From an uncultured Clostridia bacterium (GTDB taxonomy: Bacteria; Bacillota; Clostridia; Oscillospirales; Oscillospiraceae): a stretch of DNA of 5,848 bases. The position numbers and the translations under genes were made by a program. Location: NCBI GenBank assembly GCA_946060825.1, contig CAMGPO010000085.1, forward strand, positions 1-5,848. Direction: 5' to 3'. How positions within the stretch are numbered: the first letter of the stretch is position 1; each line of letters opens with the position of its first letter. Positions 1 through 5,756 of the stretch are shown piece by piece. Below the pieces are notes generated by a model that had not been told where the DNA came from, did not search any database, and was given only the letters and a program-made list of their open reading frames with translations.

Positions 1-13
1 TGGGACTCCGATC

Positions 14-1297
14 TCAATAGCCGGGCTTGCCCAGAAGATGGAACATATTCTTCTTGTAGGCCTCGACGCCGGGCTGGTTGAAGGGGTTGACGCCGGAGAT
101 ATAGGCGGAAACGCCGCAGGCAAACTCGAAGAAGTAGATCAGCTCGCCGCAGTTCTCCTCGTCAATGCGGTCGAAGTGAAGGATGGTGACGGGCACGCCG
201 CCGTCCTGATGGGCCTGGGCCGTGGCTTCCATGGCCTTCTGGTTGATGTAGTGCAGCTCCTTCTCGGCCAGATAGTTCAGGCCCTCGGGGTTGCCCTCGA
301 CATAGGGGACGGTCATGCTGGTGCGGCACTCGTCAAAGGCCACGACGGTCTCCTGCAGGTTGCGGATGCCCTCCTGGATATACTGGCCCATGGAGTGCAG
401 GTCGGCGGTCAGGTCGACGGAGGCCGGGAAGATGCCGACGCCGTCCTTGCCCTCGGATTCGCCGTAGAGCTGCTTCCACCACTCGGCCATAAACCGGAAG
501 CAGGGCTCGTAGCAGGCGAGGATCTCGGTGGTCTTGCCGCCGGCATAGAGGTTCTGGCGGTTCATGGCATAGAGCAGGGCCATGTTGTTCTCATCGGGAA
601 CCAGGCACTGCTCGCGCTGCTTCGCGGCGCCGGCCATCAGCTTCTCGATGTCGATGCCGGCCACGGCGATGGGCAGCAGACCCACGGCGGTCAGGACGCT
701 GTAGCGGCCGCCGACGTTGTCGGGCACCACGAAGGTCTCATAGCCCTCGGCGTCGGCCATGGACTTGAGCGCGCCGCGGGCTTTGTCGGTGGTGGCGTAG
801 ATACGGCCCTTCGCGCCTTCCTTGCCGTACTTCTCCTCCAGCATGGCCTTGAAGATACGGAAGGCGACGGCCGGCTCGGTGGTGGTGCCGGACTTGGAGA
901 TGACGTTGACGGAGAAGTCGCGGTCGCCGATCAGAGTGATGATCTCACTGACGTTGTCGGCAGACAGGCTGTTGCCGGCGAAGTAGATCTCCGGGGTCTC
1001 CTTCGGCAGAAGGTTATAGTTGTTGGAACGCAGCATTTCGATGACGGCGCGGGCGCCCAGATAGGAGCCGCCGATGCCGATGACGACCAGGACCTTGGAC
1101 TGGGCCTGGATCTTTTTGGCAGCAGCCTGAATGCGGACGAACTCGTCCTTGTCGTAGTCCACGGGCAGGTTGACCCAGCCCAGGAAGTCGTTGCCGGCGC
1201 CGGTGCCCTCCACCAGCGTCTGATGGGCGGCTTTGGCTTTTTCCAGATCTGCGGCGGACAGGAACTCCGCGGCGCGGCTTGCATCGATTTTAATCAT
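14..1297 (-). CDS. pgi: Glucose-6-phosphate isomerase
   Basis: Cytosolic enzyme that interconverts glucose 6-phosphate and fructose 6-phosphate in glycolysis and gluconeogenesis. The 427-residue product matches the Bacillus/Clostridium PGI type along its whole length. Visible features are the N-terminal glycine-rich stretch [13 protein letters not shown] (72-84), the sugar-phosphate loop SKSGTTTE (134-141), the PGI signature [14 protein letters not shown] (193-206) and the C-terminal signature [10 protein letters not shown] (406-415). By family comparison the catalytic residues are Glu280, His301 and Lys415, with the same spacing as Glu290/His311/Lys425 of the Geobacillus enzyme. The ATG at 1297 is chosen because AAAGGGGAA lies 8 nt upstream; a GTG ten codons further out has no ribosome site. 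The protein stops right after LLGKPGY, about 20 residues shorter than the B. subtilis protein, but no active-site residue is lost. It is divergent from the next gene, with its own candidate promoter and CcpA-like site. Confidence 0.97.
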   Translation of the reverse strand: MIKIDASRAAEFLSAADLEKAKAAHQTLVEGTGAGNDFLGWVNLPVDYDKDEFVRIQAAAKKIQAQSKVLVVIGIGGSYLGARAVIEMLRSNNYNLLPKETPEIYFAGNSLSADNVSEIITLIGDRDFSVNVISKSGTTTEPAVAFRIFKAMLEEKYGKEGAKGRIYATTDKARGALKSMADAEGYETFVVPDNVGGRYSVLTAVGLLPIAVAGIDIEKLMAGAAKQREQCLVPDENNMALLYAMNRQNLYAGGKTTEILACYEPCFRFMAEWWKQLYGESEGKDGVGIFPASVDLTADLHSMGQYIQEGIRNLQETVVAFDECRTSMTVPYVEGNPEGLNYLAEKELHYINQKAMEATAQAHQDGGVPVTILHFDRIDEENCGELIYFFEFACGVSAYISGVNPFNQPGVEAYKKNMFHLLGKPGY

Positions 1298-1303
1298 AAT
1301 GTG

Positions 1304-1312
1304 TTCCCCTTT
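1304..1312 (-). promoter_or_regulatory. Ribosome binding site of pgi
   Basis: Read on the minus strand, AAAGGGGAA lies 8 nt before the ATG at 1297. It decides the start in favour of MIKIDAS over an in-frame GTG at 1327, which has no purine-rich site in front. Confidence 0.75.
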
Positions 1313-1350
1313 CCCACGTTTCGGCACAAAGGCCGTTTTTTCTTAAAATA

Positions 1351-1359
1351 ACTATAACA
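1351..1359 (-). promoter_or_regulatory. Extended -10 promoter element, pgi
   Basis: On the minus strand the sequence reads TGTTATAGT, an extended -10 (TGn followed by TATAGT, five of six to consensus). No good -35 sits 17 bp upstream (TTTTCT), which is typical for extended -10 promoters. Transcription would start near 1344, giving an untranslated leader of about 47 nt before the pgi ATG. The leader contains only a small 4-bp hairpin (1322-1335). Placement is inferred from motif and position alone. Confidence 0.5.
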
Positions 1360-1386
1360 CGTTTTGCTGTAAAAGAAAAGGCAAAA

Positions 1387-1402
1387 CCGAAAACGTTTCC
1401 AA
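1387..1402 (-). promoter_or_regulatory. Candidate cre / LacI-family operator upstream of pgi
   Basis: On the minus strand this reads TTGGAAACGTTTTCGG. It agrees with the catabolite responsive element consensus WTGNAANCGNWNNCWW except at the last two positions, and has the central CG dyad (AAACGTTT) typical of LacI/GalR-family operators. Its centre lies about 50 bp upstream of the start predicted from the extended -10 element. That is compatible with CcpA-linked control of a glycolytic gene. A different LacI-family regulator could equally bind here. Confidence 0.45.
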
Positions 1403-1513
1403 CTTTGGCTTTTTATCCAAAAATCGGAGGTCCGGCCCGGCCAAAATGATTGACTTTCCAGATTTTGTCCTTTTTTTCCGTTTTCCCGTTTCAGTTTATC
1501 AAACAGCGTGGAA

Positions 1514-1540
1514 AAATGCAACGGCTGCGTACTTGCATTT
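1514..1540. repeat. 8-bp inverted repeat in the divergent intergenic region
   Basis: AAATGCAA (1514-1521) and TTGCATTT (1533-1540) are perfect reverse complements separated by 11 bases. The repeat lies 54 bp before the start of the amidohydrolase gene and its right arm includes the candidate -35 TTGCAT. There is no T-run after it, so it does not look like a terminator; an operator is the better guess. Confidence 0.4.
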
Positions 1541-1561
1541 ACGAAAAAAAAGTGGTAACCT
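1533..1561 (+). promoter_or_regulatory. Weak candidate promoter of the amidohydrolase gene
   Basis: TTGCAT (1533-1538), 17-bp spacer, TAACCT (1556-1561). The -35 matches four of six consensus bases but the -10 only three of six, so this is the best available candidate rather than a convincing promoter. The surrounding region is AT-rich with long pyrimidine runs (1455-1495), as expected of intergenic sequence here. Confidence 0.25.
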
Positions 1562-1593
1562 TTTGCAGTAGCACATTAAAAGGATGGTTTCAG

Positions 1594-2445
1594 ATGAGAA
1601 ACGGATACCATATTATCGACGCACACACCCATATTTATCCCGATAAAATCGCCCGCAAGGCCGCCGCCCACATTGGCGAATTCTATGACGGTCTGGGCTT
1701 CTGCGGCGGCGACGTCGCCTCTTTGCTGCGGCTGATGGACGAGCAGGGCATTGACCTCTCCGTTGTCAACTCCGCCGCCATGACGCCCCATCAGGTGGAG
1801 TCCATCAACCGTTTTCTTCTGGAGTCCGCCGAGGCCCACCCGGACCGCTTCATCCCCATGGGCACCATGCACCCCGACAGCACCCACGAGGAGCAGGAGC
1901 GCCACGTCCAGTTCCTGACGGATCACCAGATGCACGGCATCAAGATCCATCCCGATATGCTGGCCATGCCCCTGGACGACCCGAAGCTGCGCCACATCTA
2001 CGGTCTCTGCCAGGAGGCGGGCCTGCCGGTCCTGCTCCACACCGGCGACAGCCGCTATGATTACACCAACCCCAACCGCCTCGAGCCGGTGGTCCGGGAC
2101 TTCCCCCGGCTGACCATCATCGGCGGCCACTTCGCCGGCCGGGAGTTCTACCGCGAGGCGGCGGACCGGCTGCACTCCTATCCCAACCTCTTCGCCGACT
2201 GTTCCTCCTCCTTCTCCTGGCTCGGGAAGGACGAGGCCCTCTACTGCATCCGGACCTTCACCGCCGACCACATCATGTTCGGCACCGACCATCCGATGTT
2301 CCGCCCGAACTTCGACCTCGACTACCTCTTCTCCCTGCCCCTCACCCACGAGGAGCTGGAGAAAATCCTCAGCGAGACGGCCCAGAAGGTCTTTGGATTC
2401 ACGGCTCCCTGGAAAAAACCGGCGGCTGCGGAAAATAATTCTTGA
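1594..2445 (+). CDS. Amidohydrolase-2 family metal-dependent hydrolase
   Basis: Predicted cytosolic TIM-barrel hydrolase or decarboxylase-like enzyme of the amidohydrolase-2 family (COG2159 type), 283 residues, about the usual length. The metal-binding pattern is complete: DAHTHIYP near the N-terminus (His11, His13), GIKIHP (Lys117, His119), LLHTGD (His149), GGHFAG (His179) and FGTDHPMF (Asp232), the usual order of barrel-strand ligands in this superfamily. There is no signal peptide or membrane segment. The start is set by AAAGGA (1579-1584) nine bases before the ATG; a TTG at 1450 would add 48 residues of non-family sequence from the intergenic region. The substrate cannot be told from sequence: the family includes decarboxylases, hydratases and hydrolases of small carboxylic acids. 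The stop codon lies inside the -35 of the next operon's promoter, so the gene is probably transcribed separately from the exporter genes. Family assignment is firm, function open. Confidence 0.92.
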   Translation: MRNGYHIIDAHTHIYPDKIARKAAAHIGEFYDGLGFCGGDVASLLRLMDEQGIDLSVVNSAAMTPHQVESINRFLLESAEAHPDRFIPMGTMHPDSTHEEQERHVQFLTDHQMHGIKIHPDMLAMPLDDPKLRHIYGLCQEAGLPVLLHTGDSRYDYTNPNRLEPVVRDFPRLTIIGGHFAGREFYREAADRLHSYPNLFADCSSSFSWLGKDEALYCIRTFTADHIMFGTDHPMFRPNFDLDYLFSLPLTHEELEKILSETAQKVFGFTAPWKKPAAAENNS

Positions 2446-2472
2446 CCTTCCCCCGGCTGGAAGGTGTAGCAT
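2442..2472 (+). promoter_or_regulatory. MerR-family-type promoter with operator in a 19-bp spacer
   Basis: -35 TTGACC (2442-2447), a spacer of exactly 19 bp, and -10 TAGCAT (2467-2472). A perfect 7-bp inverted repeat, ACCTTCC (2445-2451) and GGAAGGT (2459-2465) with a 7-base centre, fills the spacer. An overlong 19-20 bp spacer holding a dyad is the known hallmark of MerR-family activator promoters. The half-sites are those of the E. coli CueR-controlled copA promoter as I recall it. Transcription would begin near 2479, giving a leader of only about 16 nt that carries the AAGGAGGG ribosome site. The ligand cannot be assigned from the operator alone, and no MerR gene is present in the window. 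Confidence 0.8.
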
Positions 2473-2494
2473 AGGGCCAGAAGGAGGGATTTCC

Positions 2495-3208
2495 ATGCTT
2501 CGTATCGAGCATCTGACCAAGGTCTACGGCGACAAGAAGGCCGTGGACGATCTGACCCTGCACATCGCCCCCGGCGAAATCTACGGCTTCATCGGCCACA
2601 ACGGCGCCGGCAAGACCACTACCATCAAATCCTGCTGCGGCATCCTGCAGTTCGACCACGGCGAAATCGCCGTGGACGGCGTCTCCCTGAAGCGGGACCC
2701 CATCGAATGCAAGCGGCGGCTGGCCTACATCCCCGACAACCCGGACCTCTACGAGTTCCTGTCGGGCATCCGCTACCTCAACTTCATCGCCGATATCTAC
2801 GGCGTCTCTGCGTCGGACCGGGCGGCCCGCATCCGCCGCTACGGCGACCTGCTGGAGCTGACCGGCGACCTGGCCCAACCCGTCTCGGCCTACTCCCACG
2901 GCATGAAGCAGAAGCTGGCCATCATCGCCGCCTGGCTTCACGACCCGCGCCTCATCATTATGGACGAGCCCTTCGTGGGCCTGGACCCCAAGGCGTCCCA
3001 CACGCTCAAGGTCATGATGCGCGAGCACTGCGACCGGGGCGGGGCCATCTTCTTCTCGACCCACGTGCTGGAGGTCGCGGAGAAGCTCTGCGACCGGGTC
3101 GCCATCATCAAGAGCGGCCGCCTCGTCAAGGCCGGCACCATGGAGGACGTGAAGGGCGACACCTCCCTCGAGGATGTGTTCCTGGAGCTGGAGGAAGACC
3201 ATGGGTAA
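2495..3208 (+). CDS. ABC transporter ATP-binding protein (exporter type)
   Basis: Cytosolic ATPase subunit, 237 residues, that would energise the permease encoded next. Motifs in order: Walker A GHNGAGKTT (34-42, Lys40); Q-loop region YIPDNPDLYEFL (78-89), where Asp81 replaces the usual Gln; a variant signature YSHGMKQK (133-140) in place of LSGGQ; Walker B LIIMDEP (153-159) with catalytic Glu158; D-loop GLDPKA (162-167); and switch histidine His190 in FFSTHVLEVAE. The YSHGM signature and the IPDNPDLY segment are typical of EcsA/BcrA-like exporter ATPases of Firmicutes, so export rather than uptake is likely; no binding-protein gene is nearby. AAGGAGGG (2481-2488) six bases before the ATG fixes the start. 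It is the first gene of the operon behind the MerR-type promoter and overlaps the permease gene by 8 nt, implying translational coupling. Substrate unknown; an inducible drug, peptide or toxicant exporter is a guess from the promoter. Confidence 0.95.
   Translation: MLRIEHLTKVYGDKKAVDDLTLHIAPGEIYGFIGHNGAGKTTTIKSCCGILQFDHGEIAVDGVSLKRDPIECKRRLAYIPDNPDLYEFLSGIRYLNFIADIYGVSASDRAARIRRYGDLLELTGDLAQPVSAYSHGMKQKLAIIAAWLHDPRLIIMDEPFVGLDPKASHTLKVMMREHCDRGGAIFFSTHVLEVAEKLCDRVAIIKSGRLVKAGTMEDVKGDTSLEDVFLELEEDHG
3190..3195 (+). promoter_or_regulatory. Ribosome binding site of the permease gene
   Basis: GGAGGA inside the end of the ATPase gene, five bases before the ATG at 3201. It decides the start over an ATG at 3174, which has no comparable site, and sets the 8-nt overlap between the two genes. 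Confidence 0.7.
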
Positions 3209-4784
3209 GGCGCTGCTGCGGGTCCAGTTCGCCCTTGTCTGGAACAGCTTCGCCGGCGGCAGCCGGAAAAAGGGCGCAAGAGCCGGCATCGCCGTGGCCA
3301 TGGTCATCACAGCGGCCGCCATCGCCATGATGTTTTCCGTCACCTTCGACGCCATGGCCGCTGCTTATTATGAAATGGGCCTCGGCTGGTTTTACTTTGC
3401 CTTTTTCCTGCTCGTCGACTTCTGCCTGATGCTGCTGGGCAGCGTGTTCACCGCCAAGGCCCAGCTCTTCGAGGCGAAGGACAACGCCCAGCTTCTGGCC
3501 ATGCCCATCCCGCCGGGGCAGATTCTCTTCAGCCGCATGGCCTCCCTGATCCTGGTCAACGGCTTCTTCCAGCTCACCGTCGCCGTCCCGGCGGCCGTCT
3601 GCTGGGTGCTGCACTGCCCCGTCACCCCCATGGGCGCGGCAGCCTTTCTTCTGTTCTGCCTCTGCCTGCCCCTGACGGCCACCGCCGTGTCCGCCCTGGT
3701 GGGCTGGCTGATCTCCCTGGCCACCCGCGGCGTCCGCAACAAGACGCTGCTGACCACGGTGTTCACCCTGGCCTTCCTCGCCCTCTACCTTTATTATTAT
3801 TCGAAGTTGATGCGCTCCCTGTCCGATCTGCCGGCCCTCGGCGCGGCATTGGCCGGGAAGCTCAACCGCGTTGCCCTGCTTCTGATCCCGGGCCGGGCCA
3901 TCGCGGAGGGACGGCTCCCCGATCTGCTTTGGAGCCTCGCGGGGATGCTGCTGCCCTTCCTGCTGGTCTCTCTGGTTCTCTCCGCCACCTATCTGCGGGT
4001 TCTCTCCGCCAACCGGGACTTCGCCAGAGTGGTCTACCGGGAGAAGGCCGCAAAGTCCGGCAGCGCCGCCGGCGCGCTTTATCGCCGGGAGCTGGCCCGT
4101 CTGGCCTCCAGCTCCTCCTATCTCGTCAACAGCACCCTCGGCGTCTTTGCGATGATCGCCGGTGCCGTGTTTCTGGCCGTCAAGGGCAGCGCCCTCACGG
4201 CTCTGCTCAGCCAGCTCGCCACCTACGGCTTCTCCGGCCCGCTGATTACGGCCGGTCTGGTCGTGGTCCTCTGCTTCCTCTCCACCATGACGACCGTGAC
4301 GGCCCCCTCGATCTCTCTGGAGGGCCGGAACCTCTGGATCGCCCAGTCTCTGCCGGTCCCGGCCTGGACGGTGCTGCGGGCCAAGCTGCTGCTCCACCTG
4401 AGTCTGGCCGTCCCCGCCGTCCTGCTGCCGGAGGCCGTGCTGCTGATCCTGCTGCGGCCCGGTCTGCCGGAGGCCCTGCTGATTCTCCTCGTGCCGCCCC
4501 TCTTCAACGTGCTTGTCGCCCTGATCGGCCTCTGCGCCAATCTACTGCTGCCCAATCTCAACTGGGTCACGGAGACCGCCGCCGTCAAGAACAGCGCCGC
4601 TGTCCTCATCGCCATCTTCGGCGGCTGGTTCCTCGCGGCCATTCCCGCCGTCCTCTGCCTCGCCGTCCCCAGCCTGCCGCCCCTCGGCGTCCTCGCCGGC
4701 TTCGGCGTGCTGACGGCCCTGCTGAGCCTGCTGCTGCTCGGCTGGTGCCGCACCAGCGGCGCCCGCATCTTCCGGCGCCTGTAA
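3201..4784 (+). CDS. ABC-2-like exporter permease, two fused six-helix halves
   Basis: Integral membrane partner of the preceding ATPase, 527 residues, very hydrophobic. By eye there are about twelve membrane segments, near 28-49, 62-84, 111-137, 146-174, 181-200, 243-263, 311-330, 343-363, 395-418, 424-449, 465-489 and 493-515. A charged loop around 265-305 divides the protein. The two halves look duplicated: a cytosolic segment with Glu91 and MPIPPGQILFSR (101-112) is matched 283 residues later by Glu374 and LPVPAWTVLRAK (384-395), each just before a membrane helix. This resembles the large putative ABC-exporter permeases of Firmicutes, in which one chain replaces two half-size permeases. 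There is no signal peptide, and the N-terminus (MGKALLRVQFALVW) is typical of such proteins. The gene overlaps the ATPase gene and is followed six bases later by a terminator stem, so it ends the operon. Transport role is confident; substrate is unknown. Confidence 0.9.
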   Translation: MGKALLRVQFALVWNSFAGGSRKKGARAGIAVAMVITAAAIAMMFSVTFDAMAAAYYEMGLGWFYFAFFLLVDFCLMLLGSVFTAKAQLFEAKDNAQLLAMPIPPGQILFSRMASLILVNGFFQLTVAVPAAVCWVLHCPVTPMGAAAFLLFCLCLPLTATAVSALVGWLISLATRGVRNKTLLTTVFTLAFLALYLYYYSKLMRSLSDLPALGAALAGKLNRVALLLIPGRAIAEGRLPDLLWSLAGMLLPFLLVSLVLSATYLRVLSANRDFARVVYREKAAKSGSAAGALYRRELARLASSSSYLVNSTLGVFAMIAGAVFLAVKGSALTALLSQLATYGFSGPLITAGLVVVLCFLSTMTTVTAPSISLEGRNLWIAQSLPVPAWTVLRAKLLLHLSLAVPAVLLPEAVLLILLRPGLPEALLILLVPPLFNVLVALIGLCANLLLPNLNWVTETAAVKNSAAVLIAIFGGWFLAAIPAVLCLAVPSLPPLGVLAGFGVLTALLSLLLLGWCRTSGARIFRRL

Positions 4785-4789
4785 TCCCG

Positions 4790-4825
4790 ACGCGCATATG
4801 CCCCTCCGGCATATGCGCGTTTCTT
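4790..4825 (+). terminator. Rho-independent terminator of the ABC exporter operon
   Basis: ACGCGCATATGCC (4790-4802) pairs perfectly with GGCATATGCGCGT (4808-4820), a 13-bp stem with a 5-base loop (CCTCC), followed by TTTCTT. It starts six bases after the permease stop codon. The T-run is short and broken, so efficiency may be modest. There is no T-run on the opposite strand. Confidence 0.8.
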
Positions 4826-4837
4826 CGCAAAAAGGGC

Positions 4838-4849
4838 AGAAAATTTTCT
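4838..4849. repeat. 12-bp perfect palindrome at the dsdA promoter
   Basis: AGAAAATTTTCT is a perfect 12-bp palindrome that abuts and overlaps by one base the -35 of the dsdA promoter. It could be an operator for a dsdA regulator or simply an AT-rich upstream element. No regulator gene is visible nearby. Confidence 0.35.
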
Positions 4850-4877
4850 TTACCCGCCCCCTTCTTTCCTCTATAAT
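4849..4877 (+). promoter_or_regulatory. Sigma-70/SigA-type promoter of dsdA
   Basis: TTTACC (4849-4854, four of six to TTGACA), a 17-bp spacer and a perfect TATAAT (4872-4877). The predicted start near 4884 gives a leader of about 36 nt with the ribosome site AAGGAGG (4906-4912). It lies between the exporter terminator and dsdA, so dsdA is its own transcription unit. Confidence 0.75.
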
Positions 4878-4919
4878 GGAGGTAATTCCACCCGCTGATT
4901 TTCAAAAGGAGGAGATTCC

Positions 4920-5756
4920 ATGCTGAATCCGGATCCCGTTTTATCTGATCTCCGTCAGGCCCGGGAGACCTTCTGGCTCAACCCGAAGCTGACGCCCATC
5001 ACGGAAGCCGACTACGGCCACCCCCTGACCGCCGCCATGATCGACGACGCCGAGGCCCGGCTCCGCCGCTTCGCGCCCTTTATCCGGGCCTGTTTCCCGG
5101 AAACGGAGGCTGCCGGCGGCCTCATCGAGTCCGAGCTGACGCCCACCCCCGCCATGCAGCAGGCCATGCCCTGCCCGATTCCCGGCCGGATGTTCCTCAA
5201 GCGGGACGCCGACCTGCCCATCGCCGGCTCCGTCAAGGCCCGGGGCGGCATCTATGAGGTGCTGAAGCACACCGAGGATCTGGCCCAGGCCGCCGGGATC
5301 CTGACCCCGGACAGCGACTACAGCGTCCTCCGCGACCACCGGGACTTCTTCCGGCAGTACAAGATGCAGGTCGGCTCCACCGGCAACCTCGGCATGAGCA
5401 TCGGCATCATGAGCGCCGCCATCGGCTATCAGGCCATCGTCCATATGTCCGCCGACGCACGGCAGTGGAAGAAGGACCTGCTGCGGAGCCACGGCGTCAC
5501 GGTCTATGAGTACGAGGGTGACTACAGCGCCGCCGTCAAGGAGGGCCGCGCCCTCTCCGACGCCGACCCGAAGAGCTACTTCGTCGACGACGAGAACTCC
5601 GTCGACCTCTTCCTGGGCTACGCCGTGGCCGCCGGCCGCACCAAAGCCCAGCTCGACGCCATGGGCATCCCCGTGGACCGGGAGCATCCCCTCTTTGTCT
5701 ACATCCCCTGCGGCGTCGGCGGCGCGCCCGGCGGCGTCACCTTCGGCATGAAGTAG
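4920..5756 (+). CDS. dsdA: D-serine ammonia-lyase, frame ended early by in-frame TAG
   Basis: N-terminal 278 residues of D-serine dehydratase, a fold-type II PLP enzyme that converts D-serine to pyruvate and ammonia in the cytosol. Family landmarks are clear: the PLP lysine in [13 protein letters not shown] (Lys106), DSDYSVL (131-137), the phosphate-binding loop GSTGNLG (152-158) followed by [19 protein letters not shown] (175-185), [14 protein letters not shown] (223-236) and the glycine-rich [10 protein letters not shown] (263-272). AAGGAGG (4906-4912) seven bases upstream sets the ATG. The family is normally about 440 residues. Here TAG (5754-5756) follows FGMK, where homologues read FGLK-L and continue, and DsdA-like sequence goes on in the same frame afterwards. 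The 278-residue product would lack much of the C-terminal part and is expected to be inactive unless the TAG is read through. Causes to separate are a real nonsense mutation, a sequencing or assembly error, or amber decoding. The promoter and ribosome site look intact. Confidence 0.9.
   Translation: MLNPDPVLSDLRQARETFWLNPKLTPITEADYGHPLTAAMIDDAEARLRRFAPFIRACFPETEAAGGLIESELTPTPAMQQAMPCPIPGRMFLKRDADLPIAGSVKARGGIYEVLKHTEDLAQAAGILTPDSDYSVLRDHRDFFRQYKMQVGSTGNLGMSIGIMSAAIGYQAIVHMSADARQWKKDLLRSHGVTVYEYEGDYSAAVKEGRALSDADPKSYFVDDENSVDLFLGYAVAAGRTKAQLDAMGIPVDREHPLFVYIPCGVGGAPGGVTFGMK

Noticed and set aside
38..1351. Long open frame on the plus strand opposite pgi
   Set aside because: It mirrors pgi almost exactly, is rich in Gly, Val, Ala, Asp and Leu as expected from reading GC-rich codons backwards, and has no family motifs. 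pgi itself is unmistakable.
1404..1445. Possible riboswitch or structured leader from TTTGGC and GCCAAA arms
   Set aside because: The arms are only 6 bp and 30 bases apart, no conserved riboswitch core could be recognised, and the region fits simple promoter DNA.
1294..1521. Possible 75-residue minus-strand gene in the intergenic region
   Set aside because: It covers the pgi promoter and leader, overlaps the pgi start, lacks a ribosome site and its product is lysine- and phenylalanine-rich as expected from AT-rich non-coding DNA.
1450..1593. N-terminal extension of the amidohydrolase from a TTG at 1450
   Set aside because: The added 48 residues resemble translated intergenic DNA and the family begins at the DAHTH region; a ribosome site precedes the ATG at 1594.
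2445..2465. Hairpin after the hydrolase gene as a terminator
   Set aside because: The 7-bp stem has no following T-run and lies exactly between promoter hexamers 19 bp apart, so a MerR-type operator explains it better.
2399..3355. Minus-strand open frame opposite the ATPase gene
   Set aside because: Antisense shadow of a gene with all ABC ATPase motifs; its product is compositionally biased and motif-free.
3126..4397. Long minus-strand open frame opposite the exporter permease
   Set aside because: Low-complexity Gly/Gln/Glu/Arg-rich product typical of antisense to a GC-rich membrane protein gene; no ribosome site or recognisable domain.
3929..4876. Long alternative plus-strand frame inside the permease gene
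   Set aside because: Arg/Pro/Ala/Gly-rich out-of-frame translation of GC-rich codons; the overlapping frame has clear membrane segments and a proper start.
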